Below, in pieces: positions 5,598 through 13,194 of a stretch of 13,401 nt of DNA (the stretch's first letter is position 1; each line of letters starts with the position of its first letter). Source of the DNA: 2-01-FULL-49-10 sp041652335. GTDB taxonomy: Bacteria > Patescibacteriota > Kazan-3B-28 > UBA10110. The DNA lies in NCBI GenBank assembly GCA_041652335.1, contig JBAZHL010000017.1, forward strand, positions 1 through 13,401. Direction: 5' to 3'. Below the pieces are notes generated by a model. It was not told the DNA's origin. It saw only the letters and a program-made list of their open reading frames with translations, and did not search any database. The position numbers were made by a program, and so were the translations under genes.

Positions 5598-6408
5598 ATA
5601 GTTCAAATTTTACCGTGCCATCCGTATCCGTGCGGTAGATTTTGGCATCTGCTTGGCTGAGGCGATCTAACGTATCAGGAGAGGGGTGGCCATAAGAGTT
5701 CTTGCCAACCGATATGACTGCCGAGCCTAAATTAATTTGATCAAGGAAGTTAGTCGACGAAGCATACTTACTTCCGTGGTGTCCTACCTTTAAAATATTA
5801 GCCGAAGCTCCGGGATAGATATTTAATAAGTCTTCCTCTGTCGCAAATCCAGCATCGCCCATTAATAGCGCAGTAGACTCCCTGCCGCTAATCCGCAGAA
5901 TTACTGAATCTTCATTGATGTCTGCTGATTGGGCAGATGAAGTAAGCGGCAATAGTGTATCAATGCACAGATCACCAAAATAATAATCGTCGGACGGATC
6001 AACATAGTTAAGTTTGGCTCCGCTTTTCTTAACGGCCTTCAGCCATTCACGATTGAGTGAACTATCATAATCGGCAAAGGTGGCTAAAATCTCACTCACT
6101 TGGTAGCGCTCTAACACTGTAAACAGCCCAGTTAAGTGATCAGACTGTGGATGAGTTAATACAATCAGATCGATCGTCCGATCCCAAGCTGGCATAACCC
6201 TGCTTAGTTCGGCTATTACGCTGTTATCTGGTCCGCCATCAACCAACACCTGGCGGCTGCCAGATGTAATTAAGGTAGAATCGCCTTGGCCTACATTCAG
6301 AAAATAGATCGTAGGGCTACCATCTGCTCGAACGGTTATGCCCTGCCAAATGTAGATATTAGCGAGCAGCAACAAGAGGACGCAACTCCAGATTAGTTTT
6401 CGGCGCAC
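5596..6408 (-). CDS. ComEC/Rec2-type metallo-beta-lactamase-fold protein, stand-alone
   Basis: This corresponds to the C-terminal metallo-hydrolase part of ComEC, thought to degrade or process the non-transported DNA strand during uptake. Here it is a separate 270-residue protein. A hydrophobic helix at residues 5-24 would anchor it or export it, placing the fold outside the membrane. Motifs in order are NVGQGDSTLI, VDGG, THPQSDHLTG (HxxxDH), LLMGDAG, LKVGHHGSKYASS and VGKNSYGHP, all typical of the ComEC branch. The start is GTG at 6408 and overlaps the end of comEC by 50 bases in another frame (+1 relative to comEC), with no Shine-Dalgarno, so coupling is likely. It ends at the bidirectional terminator. 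An internal later start would lose the anchor. The zinc-ligand set looks complete. Confidence 0.9.
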   Translation of the reverse strand: MRRKLIWSCVLLLLLANIYIWQGITVRADGSPTIYFLNVGQGDSTLITSGSRQVLVDGGPDNSVIAELSRVMPAWDRTIDLIVLTHPQSDHLTGLFTVLERYQVSEILATFADYDSSLNREWLKAVKKSGAKLNYVDPSDDYYFGDLCIDTLLPLTSSAQSADINEDSVILRISGRESTALLMGDAGFATEEDLLNIYPGASANILKVGHHGSKYASSTNFLDQINLGSAVISVGKNSYGHPSPDTLDRLSQADAKIYRTDTDGTVKFEL

Positions 6409-7843
6409 GATTTTGTTTAAAGATTAAACCCAATCCCAATATGGCATAGGCAATTACCACCCACCAGATCGAAGAGATCTTTGCCTCAACCGAGGCGGCT
6501 GGCAACCGAGATAGAGCGGTGGCCACTCCTACAATATAGCGAAGCGGCCAAACTGACAGCATCCCAAATAAAACCCCCGCGGGTGGATAGATCAAACCTA
6601 ATAATGTGCTAATAAATCCTAACCCCATCGCTGTAGATATAACAGGCAACACTAAAACATTAGATAGCGGAGCAATGAGTGACAATCGTTCAAATTGATA
6701 GATCAAGAGCGGGGTCGAGAAAACCAATGCGCCCAAAGTGGGGGAGAGCAGATTATTCAACCACCGGGGCAGCCGACGAAATATATCGTAAAAAATTGGA
6801 TTGAGATAAATGATGCCAACGGTGGCTGCAAACGATAGTTGGAAACCAACATCGTGATATAGCACAAGTGGATTGGCCAACAACATAGTGGTAGCGGCTA
6901 ACAACAAGGCGATCCCGCTATCGGCCAACCTCCCAGTTAGACTCGCCCACAGAACTAAGATGCCCATAATGGCCGCTCTGGTTACTGACGGCGAGATGCC
7001 GATCATTAACACAAACAAAACAATTGCAATAATGATTAAGCTATACCGCCATCTTAGTGATAGAAAACAAAATAACCCAAGCAAACCAGCGACAATAATG
7101 GTGATATTAAATCCAGAGAGGGCGATGATATGAGTCAGCCCTACCCGGTTAAACTCGTCCGTTAGAGACGGTGGCAGATCACTCTTAATACCAAATAGCA
7201 GTCCTGCGAGCAGGCCGGCAGCCGGCTCGGGCAAAGTACTTTGGATGGTGCTGATTAGTTGATGTTTAAGCAAGTAAAGATACCGGAGTAGCGGATTACC
7301 TGCAAATGGCTTAATCAACTCAACGGCTGGGTAGTTCATGGTGGTACTGACGCCAAATCTGCTCAGGTACCCCGCATAATCAAAGTCACCGCGGTTGATC
7401 GGCAGGTCCACTCGGCCAGACAGCCAAAGCAGATTACCGTATTCGTAGTCCGGCCTGGTCGGCACAGTAACCAGCAACCTGCCGGTAGCGGCTTTTCCAT
7501 CAATGGAGATGACTTGGATGGTCAACCGATTAAGCGTTCCTTTAGGCTCTGGATCGGTAGATACTGAGCCGGTCAACTCAACAGTTTTGCCAATTAGGCT
7601 GCTAAGATCATCAGCGGTATTAAGCCGGCTGTAGCCAAATCGCAGATTCCCCAACAGCATGGCGGTCATCATCAACAACATCAAGGCAAAACGAATATGG
7701 CGCCGCCAATATACTACTGTTAACCAAACTAATCCGACGATCAGCCAAATCGCCGCGTAAAAATTATGCCAATAAAAAAATGGCCCACTGGCCACTCCTA
7801 AAATGAAGCTCAACAACAACCAAACTGTCACCCCCTTTTTCAT
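6359..7843 (-). CDS. comEC: ComEC/Rec2 competence channel, without the MBL domain
   Basis: ComEC forms the inner-membrane channel that carries single-stranded DNA into the cell during natural transformation. The 494-residue product has two N-terminal membrane segments, an OB-like soluble region (DUF4131) at about residues 75-175 and the Competence membrane domain from about 200 to 475, with the hallmark GLTHIIALSGFNITI. Full-length ComEC proteins usually exceed 700 residues because they carry a C-terminal metallo-beta-lactamase domain; here that part is the next gene. The protein ends with a short hydrophilic tail after the last helix, not inside a domain, so the split looks natural. The ATG directly follows the mltG stop codon with no spacer and no Shine-Dalgarno, implying coupled translation. 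Confidence 0.93.
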   Translation of the reverse strand: MKKGVTVWLLLSFILGVASGPFFYWHNFYAAIWLIVGLVWLTVVYWRRHIRFALMLLMMTAMLLGNLRFGYSRLNTADDLSSLIGKTVELTGSVSTDPEPKGTLNRLTIQVISIDGKAATGRLLVTVPTRPDYEYGNLLWLSGRVDLPINRGDFDYAGYLSRFGVSTTMNYPAVELIKPFAGNPLLRYLYLLKHQLISTIQSTLPEPAAGLLAGLLFGIKSDLPPSLTDEFNRVGLTHIIALSGFNITIIVAGLLGLFCFLSLRWRYSLIIIAIVLFVLMIGISPSVTRAAIMGILVLWASLTGRLADSGIALLLAATTMLLANPLVLYHDVGFQLSFAATVGIIYLNPIFYDIFRRLPRWLNNLLSPTLGALVFSTPLLIYQFERLSLIAPLSNVLVLPVISTAMGLGFISTLLGLIYPPAGVLFGMLSVWPLRYIVGVATALSRLPAASVEAKISSIWWVVIAYAILGLGLIFKQNRAPKTNLELRPLVAAR

Positions 7844-8821
7844 TTACAAGTATTTCAGTTTGTTGTCGGCGTGCTCGGCTAAAGTCTTGGCGTAGTGAGT
7901 AACACCCTCGTAATCCGTGAGGTAGTAATAGTAGTCGCTCGATGGCGGTTGGAGCGCTGCCTTGATCGAAGCTAACCCAGGATTACAAATGGGGGTAGGG
8001 GGGAGGCCGCCGAAACGCCTGGTGTTATACGGCGAGTCGATCGAGAGGTCTTCTTTGGTCAACGCCTTCTTCCAATCGTTGATGGCGTATCGCACCGTGG
8101 CGTCTATATCGAGCCGCATACTTTTGGAAAGTCGGTTATAGATCACGGCGGCGATCTGTTCGCGGTCAGTCTGAGTTTTGGCCTCTTTCTCGATCAACGA
8201 AGCGATAATCATCATATCATACAGGCTCTTATCGCCCACGTTCTGTTTGATCTCGTCCTTATACTTCACACCAAAGTTGTCTAACATCATCCGGATCGCT
8301 TCGGTCGGTTCGCCCTTGATCAACCGGTAGGTATCGGGAAAGAGAAACCCCTCCAGCGAACGACCCGCTGGTTTGCTTTTAAAGAAGTCATAATCCGAAG
8401 CAAAACTATTAAAAGCCGTGTTAAACTCTTCTACCGTGGCCACTCCCTTGGCCGCTAAGGCCTCAGCGATCTGGGCTGCGGTATAGCCCTCCGGGATTGT
8501 TACTGTAACGTTTGCAGTTGAACCGCTGGCAATAATGCCCGCGATTTTGGGTAATGAATAGGCAGGGGAGAGTTGATAGATGCCTGGCTGAACTATCACC
8601 TTGCCGGATAGTTTTAGATAAAGCTTGAATCCCCAGGTCGAACGGATCAATCCGGCGTCCTGGAGGTTGTTGGCGATCACACTGATCGTCTCCCCAGATC
8701 GGACGGTAAAATGCTGGTCCGAATCCGATCCGGCCGGGGCCCATAGGCTCCCCAACGTGGTACCAGCGGCCACTACCACCACGCCGACACTAATAATAAC
8801 TATCCAGTAGATTCTCTTCAT
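7844..8821 (-). CDS. mltG: Endolytic murein transglycosylase MltG
   Basis: MltG cuts nascent peptidoglycan strands at the membrane and sets glycan length. The 325-residue product has one N-terminal membrane anchor (residues 5-26), a LysM-like segment HFTVRSGETISVIANNLQ near 37-53, and the YceG catalytic domain. The proposed catalytic Glu is in ASLIEKEA (E211, matching E218 of the E. coli enzyme), followed by VIYNRL, the segment SIDSPYNTRR and, near the end, GVTHYAKTLAEH, all typical. A longer reading frame starts with GTG at 8839, but the ATG at 8821 gives the usual short basic N-terminus (MKRIYW) before the anchor, so I prefer it. The downstream stop touches the comEC ATG. A GC-rich hairpin lies 37 bases upstream. 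Confidence 0.94.
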   Translation of the reverse strand: MKRIYWIVIISVGVVVVAAGTTLGSLWAPAGSDSDQHFTVRSGETISVIANNLQDAGLIRSTWGFKLYLKLSGKVIVQPGIYQLSPAYSLPKIAGIIASGSTANVTVTIPEGYTAAQIAEALAAKGVATVEEFNTAFNSFASDYDFFKSKPAGRSLEGFLFPDTYRLIKGEPTEAIRMMLDNFGVKYKDEIKQNVGDKSLYDMMIIASLIEKEAKTQTDREQIAAVIYNRLSKSMRLDIDATVRYAINDWKKALTKEDLSIDSPYNTRRFGGLPPTPICNPGLASIKAALQPPSSDYYYYLTDYEGVTHYAKTLAEHADNKLKYL

Positions 8822-8857
8822 ATATTTCAACTCTACCACAAGCCCCCAACTAACAAA

Positions 8858-8881
8858 CTCGCCTCGGCAAGCCGAGGCGAG
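8858..8881 (-). terminator. Perfect 10-bp hairpin between the small membrane protein and mltG
   Basis: CTCGCCTCGG and CCGAGGCGAG (8858-8867 with 8872-8881) pair with a four-base loop. On the minus strand only TTTGTTAG follows, a weak U-tract. It may be a partial terminator or attenuator that lowers mltG-comEC transcription relative to yebC-ruvCA, or an mRNA-stabilising hairpin. Confidence 0.55.
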
Positions 8882-8902
8882 TCCACTAAAACAGCCGACC
8901 CT

Positions 8903-9094
8903 TTAGTTTCTTTCGATCAACTCTTTCCCCCCAACTAAGATCAGCAGGACTGGCCAGTAATCGATCCAGGATGCGTCCAACCACCCCATGTTGAGACCCA
9001 ACCACGCCAAACCGACCAGAATAGCTAACAATGAGTAGAACCAATCATCCATAAACCAACCACAATTGCAGCCGTTGTCACTTTTTTTAGCCAT
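8903..9094 (-). CDS. Small membrane protein, LiaI/LiaF-type transmembrane region
   Basis: The 63-residue product has a short N-terminal CNCGW element, then two hydrophobic helices at about residues 21-37 and 45-56 and the segment WIDYWPVLLILVGGKELI, which recalls the two-helix LiaI/LiaF-like (DUF5668-type) membrane region. The function is unknown; relatives are found in envelope-stress systems, but no sensor kinase or regulator is nearby. The ATG at 9094 is chosen over a TTG one codon earlier because GGAGGG lies eight bases before it. It follows ruvA by 44 bases on the same strand and precedes the hairpin before mltG. The assignment to this membrane family rests on pattern only. Confidence 0.75.
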   Translation of the reverse strand: MAKKSDNGCNCGWFMDDWFYSLLAILVGLAWLGLNMGWLDASWIDYWPVLLILVGGKELIERN

Positions 9095-9138
9095 CAACCA
9101 ACCCTCCTCTAATAATTACCAATAAATTATTTAATCGT

Positions 9139-9696
9139 CTAACTTAGCAACTTAAGCGCTTCTTTCAATTTTTCCTCAACCTTTGCCCCGGGGGAGAGCT
9201 TACCTAAAACTTCCCGGATTTCATACATATTATAACCCAAACCGGACAGCGCATTGATAATATCGGCCGAACTGCCGCCCAAGCCAACATCCGCAATGTC
9301 GGTGATCTTACTCTTTAGTTCCAAAATAATGCGCTCGGCGGTTTTTTTGCCGATGCCAGAGATGGCCGTAAAGATCGCGCTATCACCCTGGCCAATCGCC
9401 GAACGTAGCTCCTCCACTTTGCCCGAGCTAAGCACCGCTAATGCAATGCGTGGCCCCACCCCCGACACCGCGATCAACATTGAAAATAGTTGCAGCTGGG
9501 CTGGGCTCGCAAACCCATACAGTGCCTGGGCATCCTCACGCACCACCATGTGAGTTAACAGACGAATCTCGCCACCGACAGAGGAGGTGGTTAGCACATC
9601 AGTGGTCGTAAAAATCAGATAGCCAATACCACCAGCCTCGACTACCAGATGGTCTAATCCTTTGCTAATGATTCGGCCGCTAACAGAGGCTATCAT
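9139..9696 (-). CDS. ruvA: Holliday junction branch-migration protein RuvA
   Basis: RuvA binds four-way DNA junctions and loads the RuvB motor. The 185-residue product starts MIASVSGRIISKGLDHLVVE, the normal beginning of the OB fold (residues 1 to about 63). Two helix-hairpin-helix motifs follow, VSGVGPRIA near 78 and ISGIGKKTAERI near 112, and a small C-terminal domain III from about 140 to the end that would contact RuvB. The reading frame extends 23 codons further upstream into ruvC, but the ATG at 9696 fits the family start and lies four bases after the ruvC stop. ruvB is not next to it in this window. Length and motifs are normal. Confidence 0.96.
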   Translation of the reverse strand: MIASVSGRIISKGLDHLVVEAGGIGYLIFTTTDVLTTSSVGGEIRLLTHMVVREDAQALYGFASPAQLQLFSMLIAVSGVGPRIALAVLSSGKVEELRSAIGQGDSAIFTAISGIGKKTAERIILELKSKITDIADVGLGGSSADIINALSGLGYNMYEIREVLGKLSPGAKVEEKLKEALKLLS

Positions 9697-9700
9697 ATTC

Positions 9701-10189
9701 CTATTGTAGCACCGGCGCTTTCTCGCCAGCAGCACAGATGGCGATGGCCAAAGCGTCTGCGGCATCGTCAGGTTTGGGCACTTGCTCCAGTTTTAACAGT
9801 GCCTTAACCATTCTCTGAACTTGTTGTTTATCAGCTTTGCCATAACCAGTGATCGATTGTTTAACTTGCAGGGGAGTGTACTCCAGCAGCGGCAGCTGTT
9901 GGCGCGCGATGCTGGCTAAGATCACGCCCCGAGATTGGGACACTGCCATGGCGGTAGTCTGGTTCTTGGCGAAGAATAATTTTTCTACCGCCACCACCTC
10001 GGGGCGATAGGTTTTTAACAGTTTCTCGACCGCTCGACCAATTACTAACAACCGATCCGAGGCCGAATCGGTAGATGGGGTAGTAATATAACCGCAATCG
10101 ACTAACGATATCTCGCCACGATCTTCTTTGACCACTCCAAAACCTGTAGTAGCAGTGCCGGGGTCTAACCCCAAAATGATTCTACTCAT
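9701..10189 (-). CDS. ruvC: Crossover junction endodeoxyribonuclease RuvC
   Basis: RuvC cuts Holliday junctions symmetrically to finish recombination. The 162-residue product has the RNase-H-like fold with all four acidic active-site positions: D9 in LGLDPGT, E69 in AVEKLFF, and D142 and D145 in PDDAADALA. The central QSRGVILASIARQQLPLLEY and the VKQSITGYGKADKQQV segments are also typical. The ATG at 10189 overlaps the yebC stop by eight bases, so the two are translationally coupled; ruvA follows four bases after its stop. The yebC-ruvC-ruvA order is common in bacteria and supports the assignment. Confidence 0.97.
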   Translation of the reverse strand: MSRIILGLDPGTATTGFGVVKEDRGEISLVDCGYITTPSTDSASDRLLVIGRAVEKLLKTYRPEVVAVEKLFFAKNQTTAMAVSQSRGVILASIARQQLPLLEYTPLQVKQSITGYGKADKQQVQRMVKALLKLEQVPKPDDAADALAIAICAAGEKAPVLQ

Positions 10190-10931
10190 GCGATAGCTGA
10201 CTTATAACATCGTCTGGTACATCCAGTGTACTGTAAACCTGCCCGACATCATCATGCTCTTCTAAGGCATCCAAGAAATTCAGCGCCTTCTGAGCCGCTA
10301 TGGGGTCAGTGATAGTCACCCGTTGCTTCGGCACTAAACCCAGTTCGACTTCGGTAATTTTATAGCCAGCCGATTCTAAGGCCGTTTTAACTTTGTCCAA
10401 TTCCTTGGGCGCGGTGGTGATCTCTAACTCATCCCCATCATCATCAATGTCCAACGCCCCGGCTTCGATGGCAGCTAATTCTAATTCTTCTACGCTACCT
10501 GTCTTCCCAATATGTAGAATACCTCGGCTATCAAACTGCCACGCCACTGGTGTGCCAAAGGTAGCCCCAGCTTTGTTAAAGATATTGCGGAGTTCGGCCA
10601 CTGTTCGATTTTTGTTATCTGTCATAGCGCCAACAACAACCGCCACATTATTGGGGCCTAATCCTTCGTAAGAGACCTCTTCAATTTGGGCAGCATCTTT
10701 GTCCTCGCCGGTACCTTTTTTGACCGCCTTTTCCATACTGCTGGTTGGCATATTTGAGGCCTTGGCTTTTTGAATTGCCAGCTTCAACCGAAAGTTAAGA
10801 TCTGGGTCGCCCCCACCACTCCGGGCAGCTACCTCGATCCCTTTAGCTAATTTGGTAAACAGGGCGCTGCGCTTAACATCTGCAGCTCCCTTTTTCCGCT
10901 TGATGGTCGACCACTTAGAATGTCCTGACAT
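10182..10931 (-). CDS. yebC: YebC/TACO1-family protein
   Basis: This widely conserved family was first called a transcriptional regulator (PmpR in Pseudomonas); more recent work on relatives points to a translation role that helps ribosomes through proline-rich stretches. The 249-residue product is the normal length. It starts MSGHSKWSTIKRKKGAADVKR, the family signature, followed by GGGDPDLNFRLKLAIQKAK, YEGLGPNNVAVVV, TDNKNRTVAELRNIF and AWQFDSRGI, and ends with a conserved region including LEEHDDVGQVYST. It is the first gene of the minus-strand string and overlaps ruvC by eight bases. An extended -10 (TGTTATACT) lies about 25 bases upstream. No Shine-Dalgarno is evident. Confidence 0.96.
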   Translation of the reverse strand: MSGHSKWSTIKRKKGAADVKRSALFTKLAKGIEVAARSGGGDPDLNFRLKLAIQKAKASNMPTSSMEKAVKKGTGEDKDAAQIEEVSYEGLGPNNVAVVVGAMTDNKNRTVAELRNIFNKAGATFGTPVAWQFDSRGILHIGKTGSVEELELAAIEAGALDIDDDGDELEITTAPKELDKVKTALESAGYKITEVELGLVPKQRVTITDPIAAQKALNFLDALEEHDDVGQVYSTLDVPDDVISQLSHE

Positions 10932-10955
10932 ATAAATAGTTTAGTCTCAGACCTC

Positions 10956-10964
10956 AGTATAACA
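10956..10964 (-). promoter_or_regulatory. Extended -10 promoter of the yebC-ruvC-ruvA string
   Basis: On the minus strand TGTTATACT (10956-10964) has the TGn extension directly before TATACT, which can work without a good -35; none is visible at 17 bases. The predicted start is about 18 bases before the yebC ATG. It lies back to back with the uvrD promoter. Confidence 0.5.
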
Positions 10965-10995
10965 GAGGGCTACCACCCATCCGCATCTAATGTAA

Positions 10996-11001
10996 TATAC
11001 T
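10996..11001 (+). promoter_or_regulatory. -10 box of the uvrD/pcrA gene
   Basis: TATACT at 10996-11001 places the transcription start at about 11008, five bases before the ATG at 11013. There is no Shine-Dalgarno, so the message is near-leaderless. No good -35 is visible. It diverges from the yebC promoter within an 81-base gap. Confidence 0.5.
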
Positions 11002-11012
11002 GGGTATTGTTT

Positions 11013-13136
11013 ATGAAAGACCTACTCAAAAGTTTAAATCCGGCCCAACAGGAAGCCGTTACAAGCTTGCGGGGGCCGGTACTCATATTGGCCGGCGCCG
11101 GCTCTGGAAAAACTAAGACCCTCACTACCCGGATCGCTTATATTATTCAGCAAGGCAAAGCTACCCCCTCCGAGATCTTGGCGGTTACCTTTACCAATAA
11201 AGCGGCGGGAGAGATGAAGGACCGGGTTAAGAAACTACTGGGAGTTAAATCGGATAGACAGCTCTCCGTCAGCACGTTTCACTCTCTGTGCGTGAGGATC
11301 TTAAGGAGAGAGATGGAGCATTTAAATCGACCCACCACTTTTACGATATTAGATACCGACGAGCAGTTGACCGCTATCAAGCAAGCTATGCGAGATCTAA
11401 ACATTGATCCGCAAAAGTACGCTCCGGGAGCGGTGCTCAACTATATCTCCGGCGCCAAGAACGAGATGGTCGATGCGTCTGAATACGCTAAGCTGGCTCA
11501 GGGCCACTTTCAACAGACGGTAGCTAAAATTTATCCCAGATACCAAGAGCTGCTGATTAAGAACAACAGTGTCGACTTTGATGATCTGTTGTTGCTCCCA
11601 GTCCGGTTGTTTAAACAAGAGCCTAAGGTACTGGAAAAATACCAAAAGCTATTTAAATACGTAATGGTGGACGAGTATCAAGATACTAACACCGCCCAGT
11701 ATCAGTTAACTAAGCTTCTATCAGACAAACATCAGAATCTATTTGTGGTGGGGGACGACTGGCAATCAATCTATTCGTGGCGCGGTGCCAACTATCGCAA
11801 CATTTTAAACTTCAACCACGACTACCCAACCGCCAAGGTAATTAAGTTAGAAGAGAACTATCGCTCCACTCAGAATATCTTAGATGCGGCGGATGCAGTG
11901 ATCGCCCCTAATCAAAATCGCAGCCAGAAAAAACTCTGGACCGGTCGAGGGGCAGGGGAGCCGTTGGCTATTGTTAATGTGCCCAATGAGCAGTATGAGG
12001 GCGGGTTCATTATTGAGGAGATCGCCCGACAGCGGCAACTCCACCCCGAACTTACTCTCAACGATTTTGTGGCGCTATATCGCACCAACGCCCAGTCCAG
12101 ATCTTTGGAAGAAGCCTTCCTAAAAAGAGGTACACCATATCGAGTAGTAGGAGGCGTTAGATTCTACGACCGTAAAGAGATCAAAGATGTTTTGGCTTAT
12201 TTGCGAGTGATCGCTAATCCACAAGACGAAATCAGTCTGCAACGAATTATTAATGTACCAGCTCGAGGAATCGGTGAAAAAGGTTGGGAGGGCTTACGTG
12301 AATTTGCCGCCCGAGAGAATAAAAATCTGAGCGAGATCTTAGATATCATCCCGGTAGGCGGCAAAGCCAAAGCTGCCCTAACCGATCTCGCCAAAATCAT
12401 TAAACAAGCGCATGAGTGGAAGAAAAACTTAAGCGGATTATTTGATCTGGTAATAAACAAGACTGGCTACCTGACATTCCTAAACGACAAGACGATCGAG
12501 GGAGAGACCCGGATCGAGAACGTAAAGGAGCTAAAAAGTGTGGTTGAAAAATACGATTACCTCGAGATTAACTTAGCCTTGCAGACGTTTTTGGAGGAGG
12601 TCAGTCTGATCCAAGATACTGATAGCTACAACTCCGATAGTGAGGCGGTTACTTTAATGACACTCCATTCGGCTAAAGGCCTGGAATTCGACTCCGTGTT
12701 TATTGCCGGGATGGAGGAGAATTTGTTTCCTCACTCAAGAAGCCTGCTGGATAGAGAAGAGTTAGAAGAAGAGCGCCGGCTATGCTATGTCGGCATTACC
12801 CGTGCTAAACGTAAGGTCTATCTGTTACATGCCACTCAGCGGTTGATCTACGGAAAACAATACACCAGTGCTCCCTCTCGCTTTTTGGACGACATCCCAT
12901 CCGAGTTAATCACCAATGGGATAGACGAACTTAGGCCTGCCTCATCAGAGCCGGAGCGGCCTATCCAAACCATTAAAGTAAAAACTGGCGATTTAGTTGA
13001 GCACGCTCACTTCGGCGTTGGCTCGGTCATCCGTGTTAATGATGATGAAGTAGTAGTGCTGTTTGGCAAATTAGGGGTAAAGCGATTGGCCAGAGGGTTA
13101 GCCCCTCTAAAGAAATTGGCAGCCTCCAGGCATTAG
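11013..13136 (+). CDS. pcrA: UvrD/PcrA-type ATP-dependent 3'-5' DNA helicase
   Basis: This superfamily 1A helicase unwinds DNA in nucleotide excision repair, mismatch repair and replication-fork clearing. All core motifs are present: the Q motif LNPAQQEAV near residue 8, Walker A GAGSGKT at 28-34, TFTNKAAGEMKDRV (Ia), VDEYQDTN with D220/E221 (II), GDDWQSIYSWRGA (III), EENYRST (IV), TLHSAKGLEFD near 551 (V), and EEERRLCYVGITRAK (VI). A C-terminal Tudor-like domain with GDLVEHAHFGVGSV, typical of PcrA and UvrD, occupies about the last 45 residues and is known in relatives to contact RNA polymerase. At 707 residues the length is normal. A TTG two codons earlier is possible, but the ATG at 11013 gives the usual start. 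PcrA and UvrD cannot be separated from sequence alone. Confidence 0.95.
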   Translation: MKDLLKSLNPAQQEAVTSLRGPVLILAGAGSGKTKTLTTRIAYIIQQGKATPSEILAVTFTNKAAGEMKDRVKKLLGVKSDRQLSVSTFHSLCVRILRREMEHLNRPTTFTILDTDEQLTAIKQAMRDLNIDPQKYAPGAVLNYISGAKNEMVDASEYAKLAQGHFQQTVAKIYPRYQELLIKNNSVDFDDLLLLPVRLFKQEPKVLEKYQKLFKYVMVDEYQDTNTAQYQLTKLLSDKHQNLFVVGDDWQSIYSWRGANYRNILNFNHDYPTAKVIKLEENYRSTQNILDAADAVIAPNQNRSQKKLWTGRGAGEPLAIVNVPNEQYEGGFIIEEIARQRQLHPELTLNDFVALYRTNAQSRSLEEAFLKRGTPYRVVGGVRFYDRKEIKDVLAYLRVIANPQDEISLQRIINVPARGIGEKGWEGLREFAARENKNLSEILDIIPVGGKAKAALTDLAKIIKQAHEWKKNLSGLFDLVINKTGYLTFLNDKTIEGETRIENVKELKSVVEKYDYLEINLALQTFLEEVSLIQDTDSYNSDSEAVTLMTLHSAKGLEFDSVFIAGMEENLFPHSRSLLDREELEEERRLCYVGITRAKRKVYLLHATQRLIYGKQYTSAPSRFLDDIPSELITNGIDELRPASSEPERPIQTIKVKTGDLVEHAHFGVGSVIRVNDDEVVVLFGKLGVKRLARGLAPLKKLAASRH

Positions 13137-13156
13137 TTTGCCTCCTACTCTTGCGG

Positions 13157-13188
13157 TATAATTAGAAAGTTGGCAAGTACTTAGGAGG
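13157..13188 (+). promoter_or_regulatory. -10 box and Shine-Dalgarno of the last gene
   Basis: A perfect TATAAT (13157-13162) lies 32 bases before the GTG at 13195, with only a weak -35 candidate (TAGTTT, 13134-13139) overlapping the helicase stop. AGGAGG (13183-13188), six bases before the GTG, is the strongest ribosome binding site in the window and decides the start. Confidence 0.65.
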
Positions 13189-13194
13189 AAGCTC

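Noticed and set aside
6359..6440. Programmed frameshift joining comEC and the MBL gene
   Set aside because: A TTTAAAC string occurs upstream of the overlap, but it is in the wrong phase for the usual -1 slip, and the MBL frame is +1 relative to comEC. Separate translation from the GTG at 6408 explains the data better.
9697..9765. 23-codon upstream extension of RuvA
   Set aside because: It overlaps the end of ruvC and lacks family similarity. MIASVSGRI is the standard RuvA start.
13085..13110. Hairpin AGAGGG/CCCTCT near the end of pcrA as a terminator
   Set aside because: It lies inside the coding sequence and has no T-tract, so it is not convincing as a terminator.
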